From positions 1-31,674 of the forward strand of contig CAZHFZ010000041.1 of the NCBI GenBank assembly GCA_964531455.1: a stretch of 31,674 nt of DNA, given 5' to 3'. The translations under genes were made by a program, and so were the position numbers. This DNA comes from Ga0077527 sp964531455 (GTDB lineage: Bacteria; Pseudomonadota; Gammaproteobacteria; Burkholderiales; SG8-41). Positions 9,168 through 17,115 of the stretch are shown piece by piece. Under the pieces are notes generated by a model. That model saw only the letters and a list, made by a program, of their open reading frames with translations, was not told the origin of the DNA and ran no database searches. The stretch's first letter is position 1. Each line of letters begins with the position of its first letter.

Positions 9168-9195
9168 CTGACCGCCGAGCGCCATGCGTTAAAAT
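9168..9195 (+). promoter_or_regulatory. Predicted promoter of the NAD(P)HX repair gene
   Basis: CTGACC at 9168-9173 (4/6), a 16-base spacer and TAAAAT at 9190-9195 (5/6). The -10 overlaps the first possible start codon (ATG 9194), and the predicted transcript start near 9202 falls just before two further in-frame ATGs at 9203 and 9206. If real, the mRNA is leaderless and the protein begins at one of these. Confidence 0.4.
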
Positions 9196-10693
9196 GGCCG
9201 ACATGATGAATCTGCCGCACGCCGCACCAATCCTGCTGACAGCCGAACTGCGAAAAGTCGAACAGGCTGCATTAAAAGGCAGCAAACCCGCAGCACTGAT
9301 GGCACGCGCCGGACTGGCCTCAGCGGAACTGGCGCGCACACTGGCTGGCGACAGCGGCAAACCGATCCTGATCATTGCAGGACCCGGCAACAACGGTGGC
9401 GACGCGCTGGTGGTCGCGCGACACCTCAAGGCCTGGTGGTACAAAGTCGTTGTCGTCTGCCCCGCCGGCCCCGGTAAGTTCAGTGGCGAAGCCGCTGGGG
9501 CGCTGAAAGACTGGCAAAACGCCGGCGGTACGCTGGCTGAAGCAATTCCCGTTGCACAGGACTGGGCCTTGATTGTCGACGGATTGTTCGGCATCGGCCT
9601 TCAGCGTGAACTAACCGGTGATTACGCTGGACTGGTCGAGTACATCAACAACCTCGATGCACCCGTGCTGGCACTGGATATCCCCAGCGGTCTCGAAGCA
9701 GACACCGGCCGCGTGCTCGGCTGCGCTGTGCAAGCCGACCACACCATTACCTTCATAGCACTCAAGCCCGGATTATTGACGCTGGATGGTCCCGACCACT
9801 GTGGCACCCTGCACGTTGTTGACTTGGGTCTCGCCGAAGCCGTCGCATCCGCACCGCATGGCGTGCTGATTACCAATGGCGTATTGCATAACCTGCTCCC
9901 TCAACGGCCTCGTAATTCACACAAAGGCACTTATGGCAGTGCCGGCATCATCGGCGGTGCATCGGGCATGACGGGTGCTGCATTGCTGGCCGGTCGGGCC
10001 GCGCTGAAATGTGGTGCGGGCCGCGTATACGCAGGGCTTCTCGCCGCGGATGCAGCATTGGTTGATCCCTTGCAGCCGGAACTGATGCTGCGCCCGGCTG
10101 ACGGCGTGTTGCGCCTGGAGCAACTCTCAGCACTCGCAATCGGTCCCGGTCTCGGTGATGCACCGGATGCTGCGGAATACCTGGATTGGGCGCTGGAGCA
10201 GGACGCACCGCTGGTGCTGGATGCCGATGCACTGAATCTGGTTGCCGTCTTCAGCGCGATAAAAGATAAATTAAAACAAAGAGTTATAGCAACAATTCTG
10301 ACGCCGCATCCGGCAGAAGCCGCGCGACTGCTCGGCAGCGATACGACTTCCGTCCAAAACAACCGCATCGCTGCCGCTTTGCAACTGGCACGCGAGTTCA
10401 ACGCCGGTGTCGTGCTCAAGGGTTGCGGCAGCATCTGCGCTTGGCCCGATGGTCACTGGGCCATCAATACTTCCGGCAATCCCGGCATGGCCAGCGCCGG
10501 CATGGGTGATGTGCTGACCGGCATCATCGTCGCATTGCTGGCGCAAGGCGTTGATGAACGCCATGCGCTGACCGCTGCGGTCCACCTTCATGGCGCTGCG
10601 GCCGATCAACTCGTTCACGAAGGAATTGGCCCGATTGGACTGACTGCCGGTGAAGTGATTGATGCTGCTCGAAGGTTGCTGAACCGAAACTGA
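9194..10693 (+). CDS. nnr: Bifunctional NAD(P)HX epimerase / ADP-dependent NAD(P)HX dehydratase
   Basis: This is a metabolite-repair enzyme that re-epimerises and dehydrates hydrated NADH and NADPH. The 499-residue protein has the usual fusion. A YjeF-N epimerase domain (about 10-215) carries AGPGNNGGDALVVARHL and the downstream LDIPSGLEADTG. A ribokinase-like dehydratase domain (about 225-495) carries GTYGSAGIIGGASGMTGAA, VLDADALNL, LTPHPAEAARLLG and NPGMASAGMGDVLTGI, the last holding the catalytic Asp. ATG 9194 is the longest start; 9203 or 9206 would remove three or four residues and fits the predicted promoter better. The TGA at 10691-10693 is one base from the crcB stop on the other strand, so the two genes converge with essentially no spacer. 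Confidence 0.94.
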   Translation: MADMMNLPHAAPILLTAELRKVEQAALKGSKPAALMARAGLASAELARTLAGDSGKPILIIAGPGNNGGDALVVARHLKAWWYKVVVVCPAGPGKFSGEAAGALKDWQNAGGTLAEAIPVAQDWALIVDGLFGIGLQRELTGDYAGLVEYINNLDAPVLALDIPSGLEADTGRVLGCAVQADHTITFIALKPGLLTLDGPDHCGTLHVVDLGLAEAVASAPHGVLITNGVLHNLLPQRPRNSHKGTYGSAGIIGGASGMTGAALLAGRAALKCGAGRVYAGLLAADAALVDPLQPELMLRPADGVLRLEQLSALAIGPGLGDAPDAAEYLDWALEQDAPLVLDADALNLVAVFSAIKDKLKQRVIATILTPHPAEAARLLGSDTTSVQNNRIAAALQLAREFNAGVVLKGCGSICAWPDGHWAINTSGNPGMASAGMGDVLTGIIVALLAQGVDERHALTAAVHLHGAAADQLVHEGIGPIGLTAGEVIDAARRLLNRN

Positions 10694-10694
10694 A

Positions 10695-11078
10695 TTACGC
10701 AGTCAGCGTGCGCACGGCATAAATGCCCAGCAAAGTCATCGCCAGCGAGCCGATCAGGTGGCTGCCGATCAGCGCCATCGCCCATCCGTAACGCTCACCC
10801 TGCAGCAAAGTCACGGCTTCCAGTGAAAACGCCGAGAATGTCGTCAGGCTGCCGAGAAAACCCGTGACAAAAAACAAACGCCATTCCGGAGCCAGCGTCG
10901 CGTGCTGCAGCGAAAACTCCAGCGCTGCGCCGATCAGGAAGCCGCCAACGAGGTTGACGGTCAGCGTACCCATCGGCAGCGCCGGCACCAGATGATTCAG
11001 CGCGACCGACAGGCCCCACCGCGACCAGGCGCCGAGAACCGCGCCGATGCCGACGGCTAAAAATCCCGCTGCATTCAC
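10695..11078 (-). CDS. crcB: Fluoride ion channel CrcB/Fluc
   Basis: A 127-residue, four-helix membrane protein that exports fluoride passively as a dual-topology dimer. Landmarks are GAVLGAWSRWGLS near the N-terminus, the conserved Asn in TLTVNLVGGFLIGAALEF, and VTGFLGSLTTFSAFSLEAV, which holds the pore phenylalanines and the central sodium-site region. The only good start is GTG at 11078. It begins 10 bases after the stop of the UxaA-type gene and therefore looks co-transcribed with it. No fluoride riboswitch is visible in front of it, and there is little room for one. Why a fluoride channel sits in a sugar-acid unit is unclear; it may be chance. Confidence 0.93.
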   Translation of the reverse strand: MNAAGFLAVGIGAVLGAWSRWGLSVALNHLVPALPMGTLTVNLVGGFLIGAALEFSLQHATLAPEWRLFFVTGFLGSLTTFSAFSLEAVTLLQGERYGWAMALIGSHLIGSLAMTLLGIYAVRTLTA

Positions 11079-11088
11079 CGGATGCGTC

Positions 11089-12648
11089 TCAGCCCGTTAC
11101 ACCGATATTCCAGGGCACATACTCATGATCGCCCAGACCAAGCTGTTCACTCTTGGTTTTTTCGCCGGAAGCGATGCGCAGCATCAGGTCAAAAATCTGC
11201 TGCGCCTTGCCCGAAAGCGAAATGGTGCCATCGAGAATTTCGCCGCAGTTGATATCCATGTCTTCTTCGAGTCTGGTGAACATCGGCGTATTGGTGGCCA
11301 GTTTGATCGACGGTACCGGTTTGGCGCCGAACATCGAACCGCGACCAGTGGTGAACATGATCATGTTGGCGCCGCCGGCGATCTGACCGGTGGCCGATGT
11401 CGGATCAAAACCCGGCGTATCCATGAACACGAAGCCCCGCTCCGTCACCGGTTCGGCATAACGATAGACCGCATTCAACGGGCCGGTACCGCCCTTCATT
11501 GACGAACCCAGCGACTTCTCGAAAATATTGGCCAAGCCGCCGTGCTGGTTGCCAGGGCTGACCACGCCGTTGATCTGGGTGTCGCGACCAACGGTATACA
11601 CATCTTTCCACCAGCGGATGCGTTCAATCAGTTTCTCGCCAACTTCACGATTCTTTGCCCGACGCGTCAGCGTGTGTTCAACACCGTAGATCTCGGGTGT
11701 TTCAGAAAGGATATGTGTGCCGCCATGACGGGCCAGCAAATCCATTGCTGCACCCAGCGCCGGATTCGCGGTAATCGATGAGAAGCCGTCGGAGCCGCCG
11801 CACTGCAGACCGATCATCAGATGACTGGCCGACACCTTCTGCCGCACCACTTTGTTCGCTGCGGGCAGCATTTCCTTCACCGCAGCAATGCCAGCTTCGA
11901 TGGTCTTGCGGGTGCCGCCGGATTCCTGCATGACAAAGGTTTTCAGGCGATCACTGACGTCGAGACCTTCTTCCTTCATCAGCCCCTTGATCTGGTTGCG
12001 TTCACAGCCGAGACCGATGATCAACGCACCGGCAAGATTGGCATGCCGCGCATAACCCGCCATGGTCCGCCGCAGAAGATCCATCGGTTCACCGGTCATT
12101 TCCATACCGCAACCGGTACCGTGCGCAAACGCGCAAACGCCGTCGATATTCGGATATTCCGCCAGACGCTCCGGCGTGAAATATTCGGCGATCTTGTGCG
12201 CCACCGTCGCCGAACAGTTCACCGTGGCCAGCACGCCGAGATAATTGCGCGTTGCCACCTGGCCGTTGGCGCGGACGATGCCCATGAAACTCGCACGCTC
12301 CGCTTCCTGAAGCATCTGCTCCGGCTGGTAATCGCGGGCATAGGCGTAATCCCGGTCGAACTCGCGAAACTCGAGGTTATGCGAATGCACATAGGTGCCT
12401 GCAGGGATGTCGGCGGATGCAAAACCGATGGTTACCGCATATTTGAGTATGGGTTCACCCGTCTTGATCGCCCGTGCGGCAATCTTGTGCCCCGCCGGAA
12501 CCTGGCTTTTGGCAGTCAGGCCGCCATCAAGCTTGGTACCGATGGCAATATCGCCCCGTGCGATCAGCACGTTGTCGTTTTCGTGCAGCCGGATGACCGG
12601 GCCCGAGGCCGGTTTGTCCTTGTTGATTTGTATAACGCCGTCGTCCAT
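11089..12648 (-). CDS. UxaA/GarD-family sugar-acid dehydratase (altronate or galactarate dehydratase type)
   Basis: A 519-residue cytoplasmic metal-dependent dehydratase. An N-terminal SAF-like domain (about 15-85: VIRLHENDNVLIARGDI, AGHKIAARAI) is followed by the UxaA/GarD catalytic core. The core has GYVRTNG-like GIVRANGQVATRNYLGV, FAHGTGCGM, IGLGCERNQI, GLQCGGSDGFSSITANPALG and the late FTTGRGSMFG. The cysteines in GTGCGM, GLGCE and GLQCGGSD are the likely metal ligands. These enzymes remove water from aldonic or aldaric acids to give 2-keto-3-deoxy products; which acid is used here cannot be told. The start at 12648 is decided by a strong AGGAGG at 12656-12661. The upstream Bug receptor, 72 bases away on the same strand, probably delivers or senses the substrate. 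Confidence 0.85.
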   Translation of the reverse strand: MDDGVIQINKDKPASGPVIRLHENDNVLIARGDIAIGTKLDGGLTAKSQVPAGHKIAARAIKTGEPILKYAVTIGFASADIPAGTYVHSHNLEFREFDRDYAYARDYQPEQMLQEAERASFMGIVRANGQVATRNYLGVLATVNCSATVAHKIAEYFTPERLAEYPNIDGVCAFAHGTGCGMEMTGEPMDLLRRTMAGYARHANLAGALIIGLGCERNQIKGLMKEEGLDVSDRLKTFVMQESGGTRKTIEAGIAAVKEMLPAANKVVRQKVSASHLMIGLQCGGSDGFSSITANPALGAAMDLLARHGGTHILSETPEIYGVEHTLTRRAKNREVGEKLIERIRWWKDVYTVGRDTQINGVVSPGNQHGGLANIFEKSLGSSMKGGTGPLNAVYRYAEPVTERGFVFMDTPGFDPTSATGQIAGGANMIMFTTGRGSMFGAKPVPSIKLATNTPMFTRLEEDMDINCGEILDGTISLSGKAQQIFDLMLRIASGEKTKSEQLGLGDHEYVPWNIGVTG

Positions 12649-12720
12649 GACTTGTCCTCCTGATTTCCGATGGGCGCTATTCTAGACTGAGGAAGCGCTC
12701 ATGTGGCTGCCCTCGCGTTT

Positions 12721-13695
12721 TCATTCCAGCCGTATGTTCGCCTGCTTGATCAGCCGCCCCCATTTTTCCTGTTCTGTCCGGAGATGGGCCGCGAAGTCCG
12801 CGGATCCGCCACCCACAGCCTCTGACCCGAGTACGGCCAGTTTTTCACGAACATCGGCAATTTGCATGACCTTGCTGAATTCGGCATGAAGCCGGGTAAC
12901 GACTGCCTGAGGCGTAGACGCAGGAGCAACCATCCCGAACCATGAAGTGATTTCATAGCCGCGCAACGCGGATTCATCCAGCGTCGGTATTCCCGGCGCC
13001 GCCTGCGCCCGCTTCAAACCCGTCACGGCAAGCGCCCGCAACCGTCCATCCTTGACGTCGCCAAGAACGGCAGTGATGTTGTGAAACATGAAGTCAACCT
13101 GCCCACCCAGCAATTCAGTGCGGGCGTGACCACCGCCCTTGTAGGGCACGTGCACGGTCTTGACACCAGCCATCATGTTGAACAATTCACCCGCAAGATG
13201 GGTGGCATTGCCGTTGCCGGCTGATGCGTAGTTCAATTGGCCGGGTCGCACTTTTGCCAGTGTGATCAGTTCCTTTGCTGATTTAACCGGAACCGACGGA
13301 TGAACCACCAGCATGTAATGCCCCGTCGTCAGCAAACTGATCGGAACAAAGTCGCGCACCATGTCATAACCGGATTTACCGCCAGGCACACTGCCGCTGA
13401 TGGCATGAGCCGGTGTCGCCAGAAACAGGGTATAGCCATCCGGTGCGGAACGTGCAGCGAATGCGGCACCGAGATTGCCTCCGGCGCCGGCACGGTTATC
13501 GACAAAGACCTGCTGTCCCAGCGACTCCGCGAGTTTCGGCACCACCAGGCGCGCCACAATATCCACCCCGCTTCCCGGCGATGAAGCCACCACTACGCGC
13601 ACAGCCTTGTTCGGATAGGCTTGCGCCGCCGCAACCTGAATGCCGCCGAAAGCTGTAACCAGAATGCCTGCCATTACTTTCGCAAAACAGAACAT
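12721..13695 (-). CDS. Bug-family periplasmic solute receptor (tripartite tricarboxylate transporter type)
   Basis: The 324-residue protein has a signal peptide (MFCFAKVMAGILVTAFGG, then an AAAQA cleavage region). The mature start YPNKAVRVVVASSPGSGVDIVARLV is a variant of the Bug signature. Later motifs include RSAPDGYTLFLATPAH, GNATHLAGELFNMMAG, HVPYKGGGHARTELLGGQVDFMF and PGIPTLDES. Bug proteins bind carboxylates and other small solutes in the periplasm for the TctA/TctB permease or for signalling; no tctAB is in this window. I choose ATG 13695 because GGGGGA lies eight bases upstream; a TTG at 13701 is possible but badly spaced. Its neighbour is the UxaA-type dehydratase, which hints at a sugar acid as ligand. 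Confidence 0.9.
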   Translation of the reverse strand: MFCFAKVMAGILVTAFGGIQVAAAQAYPNKAVRVVVASSPGSGVDIVARLVVPKLAESLGQQVFVDNRAGAGGNLGAAFAARSAPDGYTLFLATPAHAISGSVPGGKSGYDMVRDFVPISLLTTGHYMLVVHPSVPVKSAKELITLAKVRPGQLNYASAGNGNATHLAGELFNMMAGVKTVHVPYKGGGHARTELLGGQVDFMFHNITAVLGDVKDGRLRALAVTGLKRAQAAPGIPTLDESALRGYEITSWFGMVAPASTPQAVVTRLHAEFSKVMQIADVREKLAVLGSEAVGGGSADFAAHLRTEQEKWGRLIKQANIRLE

Positions 13696-13964
13696 ATACA
13701 AAATCCCCCATTGATTATTGTTTTGGTCTCGATTGTTTTGACCGGCTTTTCCGAATGGACGCGATTCACTATATCACCCGCAAAATCATCCAAGCCGGGA
13801 GCAGTTCGCGATATGACATGCATGTCCACATTGAATGAAATTGCAGTCAGCATTGCAGACGCATCAACCCGTTTATTGTCCCGCCACGAGTTCCGGGATT
13901 ACACTGATCCGCACAGTTGTCGTCAGCCCAACACACCCCGCTCACCAACCTGCCGCTCACACTC

Positions 13965-15989
13965 ATGAAAACCATCACCGATTATCCCCACCGCTGGACT
14001 GAAACCGAAGACTGCTGGATACCCATGCCCGACGGTGTAAAGCTCGCCGCAAAACTGTGGCTGCCTGAAAGTGCCGCAAGCAAACCGGTTCCGACCATCA
14101 TCGAAGTGCTGCCATATCGCAAGCGCGACATCTACGCGCCGCGTGACGCCATGCATCACCGTTATTTCGCCGGCCACGGCTACGCCTGCATGCGCGTGGA
14201 CATTCGCGGCTCCGGCGACTCGGACGGACATCAGGGTGTTTTTGCGATGAAGCAGGAGCAGGACGATACGCTGGAGGTGCTCAAGTGGATCGCCGCGCAA
14301 CCGTGGAGCGACGGGCAGGTGGGCATGTTCGGTATTTCATGGGGCGGATTTCAGGCGATACAAACGGCTTACCGCGCTCCCAAGGAACTCAAGGCCATCG
14401 TGCCCTGCTCCTTCGCCCCGGACCGTTACACCTACAGCCAGGTGTTCCGCGGCGGTTCAGTACTGCTGCGTTCCATCCGCTGGTCGACCCAGATGTTCGG
14501 CTACAAGTCGCGCCCGCCCGATCCGCTGCTGGTCGGCAGCAAATGGCGCGCGCTGTGGCTGGAACGGCTGGAACACAATGCGCCGCAGATCATCTCGGCA
14601 CTGCAGCACCAGAACTACAGCGATTACTGGCGCAGTCGCGCCATCGACTTCGACCGGATCAAGTGTCCGTTTTATGCCGTCAGCGGCTGGGCGGATACCT
14701 CCTACGTCGGTGCCGTTGGCGAAGCGCTGACCAAGCTGAAGGTGCCACGCAAAGGCCTGATCGGCCCCTGGGGGCATCGTTTCGCTCACCTCGGCGTACC
14801 CGGACCGGCCATTGGGTTCCTGCAGGAAACGCTGCGCTGGTTTGACCACTGGATGCGCGGCAAAGACAAGGGAATCATGAAGGAACCCATGCTCACGGCG
14901 TGGATGCCGCAGGCGGTGCCGGCGAAAAATTACTACCCCGAATCACCTGGCCGCTGGGTGGCGGAACCGGCGTGGCCATCGTCGCGCATCAAGACCAAAA
15001 AATGGTTCCTCAACGACGGCGGCAGGCTTGCGGAGCGTGCCGGCAAAACCGCAAAAATCGTCGCGCAGTCGCCACAGACCCTTGGACTTGACTGCGGTGA
15101 ACTGATGCCCTGGTTCCAGCACGGCCCCAGCCCGGAGATGCCCGGCGACCAGCGCGCGGATGATGGCAAATCGATTTGCTTCGACAGTGCAGCACTGACC
15201 AAAACAGTGGAGATTCTCGGTACGCCGGTGGCCACGCTGACATTGTCCGTCGATCGCCCGACTGCGTTCATCTGCGTGCGGCTGTGTGATGTTGCCCCCG
15301 ACGGCGCATCAACCCGCGTGACCTATGGCATCTTCAATCTGACTCACCTCAACGGTGCGGAGAAACCGGTCAAGCTGGTACCCGGTCGGCGTTATACCGT
15401 GCGTGTGCCATTGTCGGATTCGGGTTATTCGTTTGCCAAAGGCCATCGTGTCCGCGTCGCGGTATCGACGACCTACTGGCCCCTGATCTGGCCTTCGCCG
15501 GAACCGGTCACGCTGACGCTGCACGCTGCCAAAAGCACGCTGGAGTTGCCAGTGCGTCCGCCGCGCAAGGAAGACGCAAAGATAAAATTCAAACCGGTAG
15601 AAGCCGCGCCGCCGTTCAAACGCACGGCGCTGGTTCCCGGCGGGCGCAACCGTGTTGTGCACACCGACATGGGCAAAAATGAAACTGTTGTCGAGATTAC
15701 CGATTCCAGCGGACGCGGACGTTATGACGACATCGACAACCTGATTGCTGAAGCACGTTCCACCGAGCGTTATCGTGTCATTGAAGGCGACCCCCTGTCC
15801 TGCACCGTAGCAGTCACCTGGACATGGCTGTTTGAGCGGGGCGACTGGAAAGTGCGCACTGAAATGCGTACGGAAGTTGCTTGTGACAAAGGCAATTTCA
15901 TTGTCACCGCCAGCCTTGCGGCCTATGAAGGTGAACGACGGGTATTCGAACGTAATTTTGCCGAGCGCATCAAGCGCCATGGGAACTGA
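13965..15989 (+). CDS. CocE/NonD-family alpha/beta hydrolase (X-Pro dipeptidyl-peptidase S15-like)
   Basis: The 674-residue serine hydrolase has the CocE domain order: alpha/beta-hydrolase core with inserted cap, then a C-terminal jelly-roll domain. The likely triad is Ser125 in FGISWGGFQA, Asp244 in SGWADTSYVG and His271 in GPWGHRFAH. The oxyanion Tyr is in LPYRKRD. The N-terminus EDCWIPMPDGVKLAAKLWLP is typical, and DRPTAFICVRLCDVAPDG marks the C-terminal domain. Family members cleave esters or amides, including cocaine esterase and glutaryl acylases; the substrate here is unknown. No signal peptide, so probably cytoplasmic. The start at 13965 fits the family N-terminus; a TTG at 13917 adds 16 unlikely residues. 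A Bug receptor follows after five bases. Confidence 0.88.
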   Translation: MKTITDYPHRWTETEDCWIPMPDGVKLAAKLWLPESAASKPVPTIIEVLPYRKRDIYAPRDAMHHRYFAGHGYACMRVDIRGSGDSDGHQGVFAMKQEQDDTLEVLKWIAAQPWSDGQVGMFGISWGGFQAIQTAYRAPKELKAIVPCSFAPDRYTYSQVFRGGSVLLRSIRWSTQMFGYKSRPPDPLLVGSKWRALWLERLEHNAPQIISALQHQNYSDYWRSRAIDFDRIKCPFYAVSGWADTSYVGAVGEALTKLKVPRKGLIGPWGHRFAHLGVPGPAIGFLQETLRWFDHWMRGKDKGIMKEPMLTAWMPQAVPAKNYYPESPGRWVAEPAWPSSRIKTKKWFLNDGGRLAERAGKTAKIVAQSPQTLGLDCGELMPWFQHGPSPEMPGDQRADDGKSICFDSAALTKTVEILGTPVATLTLSVDRPTAFICVRLCDVAPDGASTRVTYGIFNLTHLNGAEKPVKLVPGRRYTVRVPLSDSGYSFAKGHRVRVAVSTTYWPLIWPSPEPVTLTLHAAKSTLELPVRPPRKEDAKIKFKPVEAAPPFKRTALVPGGRNRVVHTDMGKNETVVEITDSSGRGRYDDIDNLIAEARSTERYRVIEGDPLSCTVAVTWTWLFERGDWKVRTEMRTEVACDKGNFIVTASLAAYEGERRVFERNFAERIKRHGN

Positions 15990-15994
15990 TTCTT

Positions 15995-17011
15995 ATGTCA
16001 ATAAAATCAAATACTTACAAAGAATCCCTGAATCGCCTGCTGCTGCCGGTCGCGATAACCGTACTGGTTACCGCCGCGTTGCTGCACACGGTCAGCGCCC
16101 AGGCGCAGAACTATCCGCGCCGCCCCGTCACCATTGTGGTGCCTTTTCCGCCCGGCGCCGCCACCGACTCCTTCGCACGCGCAGCCGGCAAACGCATGGG
16201 CGAACTGTTGGGCCAGCAGTTCATTGTCGACAACAGATCCGGCGCTTCGGGCCGCATCGGCACCGACCATGTCGCACGCGCCGTTGCGGATGGTTATACC
16301 CTGCTGTGGGGCAGTTCCGGACCGCTGGTAATCAGCCCTGTCTGGGGAGAAGGAAAATCGCCGTTCGATCCGCTGCGTGATTTCGCACCGGTGAGTCTGT
16401 TCGCCAAGATTCCCTTCATCCTGGTGGTGCATCCCTCTGTGCCCGCAACCAATCTGAAGCAGCTGCTTTCCGTGGTCAAATCGCGCCCCGGCAAACTGAC
16501 TTATGCGTCGTCCGGCATCGGCGGCACTTCACACCTTGCCGGTGAATTGTTCAAATCAATGGCCAAAGTTGATGTGCTGCATGTGCCATACAAGGGCACC
16601 TCCATCTTCGCCACCGAACTCATCGCCGGGCAGGTGGACATGGCGTTTGCAGGCCCCACAACCACGCTGCCCCACCTGCAATCCGGCCGCATGCGCGGTA
16701 TCGCCATCACCAGCACGGCACGCTCGCCCCTCGTACCGGAAATCCCGACGCTGAACGAGGCTGGCGTGCCCGGTTATGAATTCACACAGTGGTATGCCCT
16801 GCTTGCGCCAGCCAAAACACCGGGCGATATCCTTGCAACACTGCATGGCACGCTGCTCAAATCCATGGACGATGCCGATGTAAAAAAACGGGTCAGCGTC
16901 GAAGGCGGCACCCTCACCCCCAATACGCCGGAACAGTTTTCAGCGTTTCTCAAGCTGGAACTCGACAAAAACGCAAAAATGATCCAGACCGCGGGTCTGA
17001 AGCGCGACTGA
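15995..17011 (+). CDS. Bug-family periplasmic solute receptor
   Basis: A 338-residue receptor with a longer signal peptide than the other two. A basic N-terminus is followed by a hydrophobic run (LLLPVAITVLVTAALLH) and cleavage after VSAQAQ. The mature start YPRRPVTIVVPFPPGAATDSFAR is the canonical Bug P-loop-like signature. ADGYTLLWGSSGPL, GGTSHLAGELFKSMA, HVPYKGTSIFATELIAGQVDMAFAG and PEIPTLNEAGVPGYEF are also conserved. The gene begins five bases after the CocE-type hydrolase stop with GGGA as ribosome site, so the two are one transcript. The receptor probably captures the compound that the hydrolase later cleaves. No permease genes are nearby. An intrinsic terminator follows at 17029. Confidence 0.92.
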   Translation: MSIKSNTYKESLNRLLLPVAITVLVTAALLHTVSAQAQNYPRRPVTIVVPFPPGAATDSFARAAGKRMGELLGQQFIVDNRSGASGRIGTDHVARAVADGYTLLWGSSGPLVISPVWGEGKSPFDPLRDFAPVSLFAKIPFILVVHPSVPATNLKQLLSVVKSRPGKLTYASSGIGGTSHLAGELFKSMAKVDVLHVPYKGTSIFATELIAGQVDMAFAGPTTTLPHLQSGRMRGIAITSTARSPLVPEIPTLNEAGVPGYEFTQWYALLAPAKTPGDILATLHGTLLKSMDDADVKKRVSVEGGTLTPNTPEQFSAFLKLELDKNAKMIQTAGLKRD

Positions 17012-17028
17012 CCTTCAGGCTACCGGAC

Positions 17029-17060
17029 ACGGGCGCGCTTCTGCCGCGCCCGTTATTTTT
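17029..17060 (+). terminator. Intrinsic terminator after the hydrolase-Bug unit
   Basis: ACGGGCGCG (17029-17037) pairs perfectly with CGCGCCCGT (17045-17053) across a seven-base loop, followed by TATTTTT to 17060 and a further GGGTTTT. It ends the transcript of the hydrolase and Bug genes and insulates the SOS-controlled umuDC genes 33 bases downstream. Confidence 0.88.
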
Positions 17061-17092
17061 GGGTTTTGGCAAAGACGGTGATGAGCATTCGA

Positions 17093-17114
17093 ATACTGTA
17101 TATAATTACAGTAT
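17093..17114 (+). promoter_or_regulatory. LexA (SOS) box overlapping the umuDC -10 element
   Basis: CTGTATATAATTACAG at 17096-17111 matches the CTGT-N8-ACAG LexA box, and the dyad extends three bases further on each side (ATA...TAT, 17093-17114). A perfect TATAAT lies inside it at 17101-17106, so bound LexA would cover the -10. The -35 region is poor (GTGATG at 17078-17083, 17-base spacing). The box stops one base before the umuD ATG at 17116. Confidence 0.9.
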
Positions 17115-17115
17115 C

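Noticed and set aside
9123..9185. A 21-residue N-terminal extension of PurL from a start at 9185.
   Set aside because: MPQFLRLRG at 9122 matches the family start; the extension has no family similarity and overlaps the divergent promoter region.
11079..11088. A fluoride riboswitch ahead of crcB.
   Set aside because: Only 10 bases separate the upstream stop from the crcB start, and no such structure was seen.
13702..13964. A good sigma-70 promoter between the divergent Bug and hydrolase genes (TTGACC at 13738 with TATATC at 13770).
   Set aside because: The spacing is 26 bases, too long; no better pair was found by eye.
17066..17071. TTGGCA as the -35 of the umuD promoter.
   Set aside because: It is 29 bases from the TATAAT, far outside the usable spacer range.
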